A program made the position numbers and the translations under genes. DNA of 64,000 nucleotides, taken from the NCBI GenBank assembly GCA_044221315.1, contig JBGAPK010000015.1, forward strand, positions 1 through 64,000, written 5' to 3'. Of this stretch, positions 35,654 through 43,813 are shown one piece after another. The first letter of the stretch is position 1; each line of letters starts with the position of its first letter. The notes beneath the pieces were generated by a model, which had not been told where the DNA came from, did not search any database, and was given only the letters and a program-made list of their open reading frames with translations. The DNA is from JAFEBO01 sp044221315 (GTDB lineage: Bacteria; Planctomycetota; Phycisphaerae; Phycisphaerales; UBA1924).

Positions 35654-37033
35654 ATGTCGGAACGAAAACACTCCCTCGCGATTCTCTCGGCCGCCGCCGC
35701 GGCCTCGCTCTTCGCTTCGGGCGCTCTCGCACGCCAGGCCGTCACCATCTCGGACGGCTCGTTCCAGTTCGACTGGTTCACGACGAAGTTCGATACCGGC
35801 ACCGACAGCATGATTCAGGCGACATGGGACCAGATCGAAGGGAACCCCGCTACCAGCATGAAAATCACCAACTTCGTGGGCCCAAGCCATGATTTGCAGG
35901 GGTTCCACAAGTACACCAAGGCCGGTGCTTTGCTCGACCCGTCGCTCGGGGGAATCCGATCGCTCTCGTTCTCCATCCAAGCCAGAAAATTTTCCGGCGG
36001 CAATGCGACCGGACAGCAGATCGGACCGGCTATCCAACAAGCAGGGGTGGCCTATCGCGCCGGCAGCCTGACGACGGGCAACAGCACCAACTGGGTCACC
36101 CGCAAAGGAACTTTCGTCGCGTCCGACTTCACCCGATTCGATGGCCAGCCCGGCAGTCCCGACTTTTCGTCCTCGGGTTCGCCAATCACCGTCGGGTTCC
36201 GGAGCGGCAACAGCGGCTCCGCCGACCTCACCGTCACGTTCAACTACGACAACTTCGCCATGACCGCGTTCTTCGCCAACCTGACGATCAGCGACGGAAC
36301 GTTCAACGATTCCAACTGGGCCGTCACCAACTTCATCACCGGCTCCGGCGGCACCGCAACCGGATCGCAAACCACCAGCGGCAATCCGTCCGATTGCCGC
36401 CAGGTTCTGAATCACATGAACGCCGGATCCGCCTCGCTGGACGCCTTCCACAAGTACAACGCGCCCGGGGCCGAGATTGACCCTGCGCTCGCGGAGGTCG
36501 CATCTGTGGACCTTGTCATCGACGCCAAGTTCGTGAGCGGTCCCGGAAACAACGGGCAGAGATTCGGACTTGCCCTGGAGCAAAATGGCATCGCCTACAA
36601 AGCCGGAAGCCTCGCAACCGGGCGTGTAACCGATTGGACCACCTACTCGACGCTCCGCATGAAAGCGGGCGAATTCAGCCGCTTCGACGGCCAGCCCGGC
36701 ACACCCGATTTCTCCAAAACGGGCGATCCCATCCGCTTTGGCTATTACACCGCGAACACCAACGGCGGGGGCAGCGGCGCAATCAATGTAAAAGCCAATT
36801 ACGACAACTTCGCAGTTCATGTGCACTTTGTCGAGTGCCCCAGCGATCTCACGGCAGACGGCGCCGTGGACGATGCCGACTTCATCGTCTTTGTCGGCGC
36901 GTACAACATCCTGGACTGCACCGACCCCGTCATGCCCGCCGGTTGCCCGTCAGACCTCAACAAAGACGGTTTGGTCGACGACAACGACTTCGTCACCTTC
37001 CTTGCCGCGTACAACGTGCTCGAGTGCCCTTGA
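35654..37033 (+). CDS. Secreted protein with duplicated module and dockerin-like tag (copy 2)
   Basis: A 459-residue exported protein; the ATG at 35654 follows GGACCC, and the signal ends ALARQ. Two tandem copies of the VISDSNF module are clear: TISDGSFQFDWFTTKF ... FTRFDGQPGSPDF (about 28-185) and TISDGTFNDSNWAVTNF ... FSRFDGQPGTPDF (about 205-385). Each contains FHKYxxxGA, a VAYRAGSL or IAYKAGSL strand and an FDGQPG loop. The tag loops are DLTADGAVDDADF and DLNKDGLVDDNDF around LDCTDPVMPAGCP. It follows its paralogue directly. Confidence 0.8.
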   Translation: MSERKHSLAILSAAAAASLFASGALARQAVTISDGSFQFDWFTTKFDTGTDSMIQATWDQIEGNPATSMKITNFVGPSHDLQGFHKYTKAGALLDPSLGGIRSLSFSIQARKFSGGNATGQQIGPAIQQAGVAYRAGSLTTGNSTNWVTRKGTFVASDFTRFDGQPGSPDFSSSGSPITVGFRSGNSGSADLTVTFNYDNFAMTAFFANLTISDGTFNDSNWAVTNFITGSGGTATGSQTTSGNPSDCRQVLNHMNAGSASLDAFHKYNAPGAEIDPALAEVASVDLVIDAKFVSGPGNNGQRFGLALEQNGIAYKAGSLATGRVTDWTTYSTLRMKAGEFSRFDGQPGTPDFSKTGDPIRFGYYTANTNGGGSGAINVKANYDNFAVHVHFVECPSDLTADGAVDDADFIVFVGAYNILDCTDPVMPAGCPSDLNKDGLVDDNDFVTFLAAYNVLECP

Positions 37034-37185
37034 CGTTTCTCGCGCGACCCCGCGTGGACGCTTCGATCTACGGCTGCTCCTTCTTTTCAGTCCTTTCGAT
37101 TGCGCTTCGCCGCTGTCAACCCCGTTGTTGGTGCAGGGAGCACGCCGATGCGCTTCCTCACGCTCGGTCAATTCAGGAGTCTCCC

Positions 37186-39216
37186 ATGCAGCTGCCCTTC
37201 CGATTCGCCTCCGCCTCCCGAACCGCGGCCCGCGCGATCCTGATCGGCGCGGCTCTGCTCACCCTGTCCTTCGGCACGACAAGCGCCGCCGCCGCCCCCT
37301 GCACCATCACCACCGACCCGGCATCTGCAACCGTTTGCGCCGCCGACACCGGCGATTTCACCTTCACCTGCGCGTGGACATCGACCGGACGCGCCGCGTG
37401 GTATGTCAACAACGTCCTGACTTGGACCGATCCGGCCAACGGCGCCTCCACCAGCACCTACCACCACACCGGCAGCACGACCGCTTCCATCTACTGCGTC
37501 TGGGACAGCGGCCCCTGCACGCCCCAGACCAGCAAAGCCGCAACCTTCACGGTGAACACTCCCGCAGCCATCACCGCCAATCCCACGCCGATCGCACGCT
37601 GCGCCGGAACCACCGCAACATTCACTGTGACCGCCAGCGGCTCACCCGCTCCCACATACCAGTGGAAGAAAGGCAACACCGCGCTCGCCGACGCCGCGGG
37701 GCAGATCTCCGGATCCAAGACCGCCACGCTCACCCTCAGCAACATCGACACCACCGACGCGGGCAACTACAAGTGCACCGTCTCCAACTCCTGCGGCAGC
37801 GACACCAGCGCCGTTGCCGCGCTCACGGTCAACACCCTTTCGATCACAACCCAACCCTCGCCCGTGACAACCTGCCCCGGGGTTAATGTCGTTTTCAACA
37901 TCGCCGCGACCGGCTCGAGCACTCCAACCTACCAATGGAAGAAAGGAACTACGCCCCTGACCAACGGCAACGGCGTCCTGGGGGCGACAACAAACCAACT
38001 GACGCTTACCGGCGTTGACGCCGCCGACGCCGGCAGCTATTCCTGCGTGGTCAGCGCCGCCGGCGCCTGCTCGGCCCTCACCAGCACCGCCGTGGCTCTC
38101 ACCGTCAACGCTCCGCCCGCGATCCAGCAGCAACCCCAGGGCACTGTCGTATGCCTCGGAGGAACCACCTCCTTCCACGTTCAGGCGACCGGCTCCCCCA
38201 CCCCAAGCTACCGATGGCAAAAGAACCAGACCGATCTCAACAATATCTCCGGCAAGATCTCCGGTGCCACCACGGCCACGCTTTCGGTTTCCAACGCCAA
38301 CGCCGCCGACGTCGCCTCGTACCGCTGCATCATCACCAACTCCTGCGCCACAGTCACCACCGACGAGGTCGATCTCCAGGTCACCAGCGGCCTCCCCACC
38401 ATCATCAGTCAGCCCCGCCCCATCAACTCCTGCAACGGCGACGGGGTCTTCAGCGTCCAGGCCAGCGGCCTGGGCCTTCGTTACTATTGGGAGGTCCAGG
38501 ATATCTACAACTTCCCATACAACTGGCGCGCGATAGAGGGAGACTATCCGCCATACATCACCGGCTCGGACACGCCCACGATTACGTTCAACGACTGGTT
38601 CGAGCAGGACGCGGTTGTGCGATGCATCGTCGACGGCCCCTGCGGCAACGTCACCAGCAAGGGCGCCTACGTCTTTACGACCTTCTCGCCCGTGATTCAG
38701 CTCCAGCCTCACGATGCCCCAGCGTGCGCCGGGGGCGAGCCCGCCACGTTCTCCGTTCTCGTCTCGCCTTTTTCCGACCCCTTCTACACAGCGCAATGGC
38801 AGTGGCTCCCGACCGGCTCGCCCCTCTGGCTCAACCTTGCCGAAGGCAGCAACTCCTACCTCGGCTCTCCCCGTGTGTCCGCGGCCGGCGCAAATACCAC
38901 CCATCTCGACGTAACTCCGCTCGCGGGCGCCGCCAGCGCCGCCCAGTTCCGCTGCATTCTCGCCGAGACCGATTCCTGCGTCACAACCAGCAACCCCGCA
39001 TCGCTGCTCCTCTGCGTCTCCGATCTCACCTGCAACGGCATGGTCGATGACGAGGATTTCACCATTTTCCTCAAGGCGTACAACATCCTCGACTGTGCCG
39101 ACCCCACCATGCCCGCCGGCTGCCCCGCCGATCTCAACCGCGACGGCGTCGTCGATGACTCCGACTTCACCATCTTCGTCGGGGCGTACGACGCCTTGGT
39201 CTGCTTTTTCTGGTAA
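37186..39216 (+). CDS. Secreted Ig-like repeat protein with dockerin-like tag
   Basis: A 676-residue exported protein; AGGAG precedes the ATG at 37186. After the signal (to SAAAAP) come about six Ig-like modules of 85-100 residues, each with an opening Cys, a central W (YQWKKGNT, YQWKKGTT, YRWQKNQT) and a Y-x-C near the end (NYKCTVSN, SYSCVVS, SYRCIITN). The first and last modules are degenerate. The tag has loops DLTCNGMVDDEDF and DLNRDGVVDDSDF around LDCADPTMPAGCP, ending CFFW instead of CP. Ig arrays suggest a surface adhesin. A terminator follows. Confidence 0.85.
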   Translation: MQLPFRFASASRTAARAILIGAALLTLSFGTTSAAAAPCTITTDPASATVCAADTGDFTFTCAWTSTGRAAWYVNNVLTWTDPANGASTSTYHHTGSTTASIYCVWDSGPCTPQTSKAATFTVNTPAAITANPTPIARCAGTTATFTVTASGSPAPTYQWKKGNTALADAAGQISGSKTATLTLSNIDTTDAGNYKCTVSNSCGSDTSAVAALTVNTLSITTQPSPVTTCPGVNVVFNIAATGSSTPTYQWKKGTTPLTNGNGVLGATTNQLTLTGVDAADAGSYSCVVSAAGACSALTSTAVALTVNAPPAIQQQPQGTVVCLGGTTSFHVQATGSPTPSYRWQKNQTDLNNISGKISGATTATLSVSNANAADVASYRCIITNSCATVTTDEVDLQVTSGLPTIISQPRPINSCNGDGVFSVQASGLGLRYYWEVQDIYNFPYNWRAIEGDYPPYITGSDTPTITFNDWFEQDAVVRCIVDGPCGNVTSKGAYVFTTFSPVIQLQPHDAPACAGGEPATFSVLVSPFSDPFYTAQWQWLPTGSPLWLNLAEGSNSYLGSPRVSAAGANTTHLDVTPLAGAASAAQFRCILAETDSCVTTSNPASLLLCVSDLTCNGMVDDEDFTIFLKAYNILDCADPTMPAGCPADLNRDGVVDDSDFTIFVGAYDALVCFFW

Positions 39217-39237
39217 CCCTCCATCCGGAGCGCAGCC

Positions 39238-39266
39238 AAAGGCCCGGGGGCGATTCCGGGCCTTTT
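39238..39266 (+). terminator. Rho-independent terminator after the Ig-array gene
   Basis: AAAGGCCCGG / CCGGGCCTTT stem (10 bp) with an 8-base loop and a short T tract, 22 bp after the stop. Confidence 0.85.
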
Positions 39267-39386
39267 CCTTTGGTGCTCCACCCGCCCCGAACACAACCGC
39301 CCACCCCTCACCGTTTCCGGCGAAGCGTGGGCGATCGGCGCACCCGCGAAGCAGGCCTCCAGGCCCTGAGTGCTTTTTCTTATCGA

Positions 39387-39409
39387 GCCTCTCGAGCAAG
39401 CGAGAGGTC
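39387..39409. repeat. Palindromic GCCTCTC repeat (copy 1)
   Basis: GCCTCTCGAGCAAGCGAGAGGTC, an imperfect inverted repeat just downstream of the first PEP-CTERM gene of the array. A close relative lies at 41525-41547 after another member of the array. Confidence 0.6.
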
Positions 39410-39429
39410 GCCCTTTCAGCCGCCGTCGT

Positions 39430-40056
39430 CTAGCTCCGACGCCGCCGCGCCATCGCCAGCCCGCCCAAGCCGAGCATCGCCGCGGCACCCGGCGCCGGCA
39501 CCGAATGCGTGATCACGCGGATCTGGGCAACCTCGGCGATCGAGGCGAGAGAATTGAGGTTGAACGTCAGCACGTTGGCGTTGATGGAGAAGAACGACGG
39601 CTGAACCGTGTTGGTCCCGCGGAACGGATACCCGGTGGGATAGACCGTCCCGAACGCGCCGCACGTCGGGTCCGACAGATCGAGCGTCGTGTTCTTGAAG
39701 ATCACGCCAACGATGTTGGCCGAGAACGTCACCGTTCCCTGCACGCCGATGATCCCCGGAATTCCCTCGAAGTGGATGAAGTGGCTGTCGAACGTGCCGC
39801 CCAGGAGCCCCGGAATCGTGAACGAGCTGTTGCCCGGGTTGTTCGTCATGTCCACCGCCAGCGTCGCCAGCGTGATGTTCTGCTGCTCATCCCACGCGAA
39901 CGCGGTGATACCGGTCAGTGCCCCGGGGTTGCACGACACGGGGGGCGAGCCCAGCCACGTCGTCTGACCCGTCACTCCCGTGATCGCGCCGTTCGCGCCG
40001 GAGATCAGGGACGTCGCACCGAGAGCCGCCACGGAAAGTTTGCACACGAGATTCAT
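39430..40056 (-). CDS. PEP-CTERM-type secreted protein, array member 1
   Basis: A 208-residue exported protein from the ATG at 40056 (AGGACC upstream). A signal peptide ends ISGANGA. The body (about 22-180: TTWLGSPPVSC, GITAFAWDEQQNITL, VDMTNNPGNSSFTIPG, SHFIHFEG, VIFKNTTLDLSD, FGTVYPTGYPFRG, VLTFNLN, IRVITHSV) recurs in the next four genes. The tail SVPAPGAAAMLGLGGLAMARRRRS is a PEP-CTERM-type sorting signal: VPAPG, a hydrophobic helix and a final Arg cluster, recognised by exosortase-like enzymes. Function of the body is unknown. Confidence 0.85.
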   Translation of the reverse strand: MNLVCKLSVAALGATSLISGANGAITGVTGQTTWLGSPPVSCNPGALTGITAFAWDEQQNITLATLAVDMTNNPGNSSFTIPGLLGGTFDSHFIHFEGIPGIIGVQGTVTFSANIVGVIFKNTTLDLSDPTCGAFGTVYPTGYPFRGTNTVQPSFFSINANVLTFNLNSLASIAEVAQIRVITHSVPAPGAAAMLGLGGLAMARRRRS

Positions 40057-40137
40057 GACTGGAGGTCCTTTCAACGATCTGATTTTCACGGGTCCCATTC
40101 AAAAGCTGGAGGTGATCAACGCACAGGCAGGCGCGGC

Positions 40138-40761
40138 TCACGCCCGACGCCGACGCAACGCCGCCAACCCGCCCAGGCCGATCAGCGCCGCCGCGCCGGG
40201 AGCCGGGACCGGATGCGTCAGCACGCGCACTTCAACGATGTCCTTGGTCGGCGGCAGCATGCCGAAGCTGAACGTCAGCACATTGGCGTTGATCGAGAAG
40301 TTCGAGAACGCATTCAACCCGCGGTTGGGATCAAAGGTCGGATACACCGTCCCGAAAGAGCCGAACGTCGCGTCCGTATTGTCGAGGCTCAGCCCGACGA
40401 AGATCACACCGATGATCTGGCCGGTGAACGTCACCGAGCCGTTCACGCCGAACGCGCCCGTCGGCTGCTGGAAGTGGATCATGTGGCTGTCGAACGCCCC
40501 GATGATCGTCCCCGGCACCGGCGAGCCGCTGCTCCCCGGGTTGTTCAGCATGTCACAATACACGCCCGTCGTGAACACGTTCTGCTGCTCGTCCCACGCG
40601 TACGCCAGAGGGCCCATCAGGAAGCCCGTCGCCGCGCTCGGGGGCGGCGAGCCCAGCCAGTTCGTCGCGCCCGACGTGGTGAAGATCGCCGCCGACGCCG
40701 CCGTCGCGCCGGCCGCCACAGCCGCGGTTCCGAACAATGCCTTGAGAGTCAGAGTGTTCAT
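40138..40761 (-). CDS. PEP-CTERM-type secreted protein, array member 2
   Basis: A 207-residue member of the same array, starting at 40761 with AAGGA upstream. The signal ends TAASAA. It keeps TNWLGSPPPS, LAYAWDEQQNVF, DMLNNPGSSGS, DSHMIHFQQ, VIFVGLSLDNTD, FGTVYPTFDPNRG and VRVLTHPVPAPG. The tail PVPAPGAAALIGLGGLAALRRRRA is the sorting signal. It lacks the cysteines seen near residue 45 in some siblings. Confidence 0.83.
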   Translation of the reverse strand: MNTLTLKALFGTAAVAAGATAASAAIFTTSGATNWLGSPPPSAATGFLMGPLAYAWDEQQNVFTTGVYCDMLNNPGSSGSPVPGTIIGAFDSHMIHFQQPTGAFGVNGSVTFTGQIIGVIFVGLSLDNTDATFGSFGTVYPTFDPNRGLNAFSNFSINANVLTFSFGMLPPTKDIVEVRVLTHPVPAPGAAALIGLGGLAALRRRRA

Positions 40762-40821
40762 GAGTCCTTCCTTCAAACCGTCGTACATCCGTTTTCGTTC
40801 ACAAACCTCGCGATCGCCCAT

Positions 40822-41445
40822 TCACACCCGACGCCGACGCGCCGCAGCCAATCCGCTCAGACCGAGCAGCCCCGCCGCGCCCGGCGCCGGCACCGGGTCC
40901 GTCAGCACACGCAGCTGCACCACGGAACCCACAGGCGAAATCGAACTGAGGTTGAAGCTCAGCGTGTCGTTGTTGATCGAGAAGCTTGAATTGCCGATCA
41001 GCCCGCGGAACGGAAAGAACGTCGGGTAGGTCGTCGTGGTCGCACCGAGCGACGCATCCGTCGCGTCGAGCAGCGGCGCCGTAAAGATCACGCCGCGGAT
41101 CTTCCCCGAGAATTGCACCGCGCCCACCGCGTTGAACGTACCAACCACCAGGTCCAGGTGGATGAAGTGGCTGTCGAACGAGCCGTTGAGGACTCCGGCG
41201 ATCGCCCCCGAGCTCGCCCCCGGGTTGTTCGTCATGTCCACCGCCAGCCCGCTCACCGCCACATTCTGCTTCTCGTCCCAGGTGAACGCATTGAGCCCCG
41301 TCAACGCCCCCAGCACGCACGACGCCGGAGGAGTCGTCAGCCAGGTCGTCTGACCGAAGACGTTCGCGATCGCGCCGCACGCCATCGACCCCGTCAATCC
41401 CAGGCCCGTCATCGCCAGTACAAGTTTCATTCCACGGCTCTTCAT
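40822..41445 (-). CDS. PEP-CTERM-type secreted protein, array member 3
   Basis: A 207-residue array member. MKLVLAMTGLGLTGSMACG is the signal region. Body motifs TTWLTTPPASC, NAFTWDEKQNVAV, VDMTNNPGASSG, SHFIHLDL, VIFTAPLLDATD, TTTYPTFFPFRG and LRVLTDPVPAPG match its siblings. The tail ends GLSGLAAARRRRV. 60 bp separate it from member 2 and 123 bp from member 4, so the array could be one transcript or several. Confidence 0.83.
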   Translation of the reverse strand: MKSRGMKLVLAMTGLGLTGSMACGAIANVFGQTTWLTTPPASCVLGALTGLNAFTWDEKQNVAVSGLAVDMTNNPGASSGAIAGVLNGSFDSHFIHLDLVVGTFNAVGAVQFSGKIRGVIFTAPLLDATDASLGATTTTYPTFFPFRGLIGNSSFSINNDTLSFNLSSISPVGSVVQLRVLTDPVPAPGAAGLLGLSGLAAARRRRV

Positions 41446-41524
41446 GACTCACTTCCGATCGTTTTCGTTTCCCTTGGTTCCGCCACACTCCGCACTCACG
41501 CCCGATGTCGGCATGCTGCTTGGA

Positions 41525-41547
41525 GCCTCTCACGTAAGCGAGAGGTC
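41525..41547. repeat. Palindromic GCCTCTC repeat (copy 2)
   Basis: GCCTCTCACGTAAGCGAGAGGTC, 21 bp downstream of array member 4; matches the repeat at 39387 except for the central four bases. Confidence 0.6.
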
Positions 41548-41568
41548 TTCTCAGCACCCAACACCGCG

Positions 41569-42189
41569 CTACGCCCGACGCCGACGCGCCGCCACCAGCC
41601 CGCCCAGGCCCACCATCGCCATCGCGCCCGGGGCCGGCACCACATGCTCGGTCAGCACACGCAGTTGAAGCAGATCCGCCGTCGGGATCGGGGCCGAAAA
41701 ATGGAACGTCAGCACGTTGTTGTTGATCTGGAAAATCGACGAAGCGTTCAGGCCGCGGAACGGATTGCCGGTCGGGTACGTCGTCGTGGGCGAGCCCAGC
41801 GGCCCGTCCGTGATGTCCAGGAGGACATGCTTGAAGATCACGCCGCGGATCTTGCCGGCAAACGTCACCTGCCCGTTGACAACCTGGGTCGCCGTGTTCG
41901 GCTCGAAGTGGATGAAGTGGCTGTCGATGATGCCGCTCACCAGGCCCGGCGTCGGGCTGCCGCTGTTCCCCGGGTTGTTCACCATGTTGCAGGCGATGTT
42001 CGAAACCAGCAGGTTCTGCTTCTCGTTCCAGGTGAACGCCGTCGGCCCCGTCAGTGCACTCGGCATGCAGGACAAGGGAGGAACGACCAGCCAGTTCGTC
42101 GCCCCCGCCACGCCCGTGATCGCACCGTTCGCCACCGTCGCCGCCAGACCCACCGCACCAACCATCGCAATCATCATGCAGTTCTTCAC
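41569..42189 (-). CDS. PEP-CTERM-type secreted protein, array member 4
   Basis: A 206-residue array member. Signal MKNCMMIAMVGAVGLAATVAN, body TNWLVVPPLSC, TAFTWNEKQNLLV, NMVNNPGNSGS, DSHFIHFEPN, VIFKHVLLDITD, TTTYPTGNPFRG, LRVLTEHVVPAPG and tail MAMVGLGGLVAARRRRA. Compared with its siblings it has an extra V before VPAPG and an N (WNEKQN) where others have D. Confidence 0.83.
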   Translation of the reverse strand: MKNCMMIAMVGAVGLAATVANGAITGVAGATNWLVVPPLSCMPSALTGPTAFTWNEKQNLLVSNIACNMVNNPGNSGSPTPGLVSGIIDSHFIHFEPNTATQVVNGQVTFAGKIRGVIFKHVLLDITDGPLGSPTTTYPTGNPFRGLNASSIFQINNNVLTFHFSAPIPTADLLQLRVLTEHVVPAPGAMAMVGLGGLVAARRRRA

Positions 42190-42258
42190 GTGCCGTTTCC
42201 TTTGTTCAAAGTTGCTTGTGCTTGCTTCCCGGTCCCGAATCCCGATTTCCCAGTTCGC

Positions 42259-42873
42259 TCACCGCCGCCGACGCGCCGCCACCAGCCCGCCCAAACCCAG
42301 CGCCGCCAGCCCGCCCGGGGCCGGCACCGGATGCGTCAAAATCCGGATCTGCACCACATCCGCCACCGGCGAGATCCACATCAGGCTGAAACTGATCGTG
42401 TTTCCGCTCACAAAGAACGAGGACTGCGGCCCCAACCCGCGGAACGGGTACCCCGTCGGATAAATCGTGCTGCCCGCGCCAAACTGCGCGTCCGTGGCGT
42501 CCAGCGTCAGGTTGTTGAAGATCACGCCGATGATCGGGCCGTCAAAGGTCGCCGATCCGACGAACGGACCCACACCCGAGTAATCCTCGACGTGCAGGAA
42601 ATGGCTGTTGAACGTGCCCGAGATCACGCCGGGGATCGCCCCGGAATCCGGCCCGTTGTTGGTCATGTCCACGAGCACGCCCGACGTCGTGACGTTCTGC
42701 TGCTCGTCCCACGCGTACACCGTCGGCCCCATCAGGAAGGTGGGACTGCAATTCGCGGGCGGGCCGAACGGCCAGGTCGTCGAGCCCGTCACGCCCGTGA
42801 TCAACGCCGAAGCCGAGCCCGCCCCAACCACCAAACCCGCCGCCGCCGCCACCATCATCACGCCGCTCTTCAT
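42259..42873 (-). CDS. PEP-CTERM-type secreted protein, array member 5
   Basis: A 204-residue array member, the most divergent of the five. After the signal (MVAAAAGLVVGAGSASA) it has TTWPFGPPANC, VYAWDEQQNVTT, VDMTNNGPDSG, NSHFLHVEDYSG, VIFNNLTLDATD, GSTIYPTGYPFRG and IRILTHPVPAPG, with tail GLAALGLGGLVAARRRR. Its 53-bp gap to the next gene upstream (a different PEP-CTERM protein) holds nothing notable. Confidence 0.83.
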   Translation of the reverse strand: MKSGVMMVAAAAGLVVGAGSASALITGVTGSTTWPFGPPANCSPTFLMGPTVYAWDEQQNVTTSGVLVDMTNNGPDSGAIPGVISGTFNSHFLHVEDYSGVGPFVGSATFDGPIIGVIFNNLTLDATDAQFGAGSTIYPTGYPFRGLGPQSSFFVSGNTISFSLMWISPVADVVQIRILTHPVPAPGGLAALGLGGLVAARRRR

Positions 42874-42926
42874 GTTTATGCCCCTTTGTCAGAGTTGTCG
42901 CATCACCGAGTCTTCTTGCAGTGAAT

Positions 42927-43619
42927 TCAGCGACGCCGGCGAGAAACACACGCCGCGCCTCCCAATCCCAGCAGCGCGAGCGGCCCCGCTCCCGGCACCG
43001 GCGTGATCCGGATGTCGTCAATCCCCATGTACGTGTTCAGATTCCCCGTCTTGTACACCTCGGGGAAGAAGTACTGCAGGCTCCCCGCGTTCGCCGGCGC
43101 CGTAAACGTCGCGCTCTGAAGCACCCAGCCCATCGACCAGGTCACCGTCGGAGCAAACGTCGCGATCGTCGTCGTCCCCGCCGCGCCCGTCGGACCGAGC
43201 TTGAACCGCCAGCCCCCCGCCACATAACCAAACGGGGCATTCGGCGCGTGCACCAGCGCCGAGATCGTGTACTGCTGACCCGGCGTCAGCGTAAACGCCA
43301 TCTGCTGGTGCATGTTCTCAAAGTTCCACCCGCCCGCCCAGCGCTTCCCCTGCGCCGCCACAACCCCCGTGAAAACGCCGGCGAACCACGGAGGAAGGCC
43401 ATTCCCGCCGCCGCTCGCCCAGGTATCGAACGACACAAAAATGTTCCCGGGGGCCGTGCTCGTCCAGGGCGTCGGCAATTGCGCCGAGCCCGACGCCGTC
43501 ACAAACCCCGTTTCAAACCCGCCGTTCAGGATCTGCGCCGACGAAAACGTCGCAACCCCCATGGACCCAGCAATGGCCCCGACTGTGGACAGACCTATAG
43601 CGACCCCGTTGCGGTTCAT
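42927..43619 (-). CDS. PEP-CTERM-type secreted protein, NGGFETG family
   Basis: A 230-residue exported protein with a PEP-CTERM tail (VPGAGPLALLGLGGAACVSRRRR) but a different body. It begins after the signal with ILNGGFETGFVTASG, typical of carbohydrate-binding-like NGxFE domains, and includes WTSTAPGNIFVSFDTW, LTPGQQYTISALVHA and MGIDDIRITPV. It lies upstream of the array and shares only the sorting tail with it. Confidence 0.82.
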   Translation of the reverse strand: MNRNGVAIGLSTVGAIAGSMGVATFSSAQILNGGFETGFVTASGSAQLPTPWTSTAPGNIFVSFDTWASGGGNGLPPWFAGVFTGVVAAQGKRWAGGWNFENMHQQMAFTLTPGQQYTISALVHAPNAPFGYVAGGWRFKLGPTGAAGTTTIATFAPTVTWSMGWVLQSATFTAPANAGSLQYFFPEVYKTGNLNTYMGIDDIRITPVPGAGPLALLGLGGAACVSRRRR

Positions 43620-43813
43620 ATCTGTTTCCCCTTTTGGCCCGATTCCTCACCGCGGCCAACAGTCTTGCCCGCCGCACCCCGAACCTTGCAGTACATTCAA
43701 TCTTTTTCCCGAGCCACGCCCCGCCGTCCGCTCCACCGCCGCCCCGCCACGAGATTTCCTGCCCGCGTCAGTCCTTGGGTCTCCGGAGTCGAACGACAAG
43801 CCTCGCACCGGAC

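Noticed and set aside
37642..39399. 585-residue minus-strand frame over the Ig-array gene
   Set aside because: Gly/Val/Asp-rich shadow of an alternating-codon gene.
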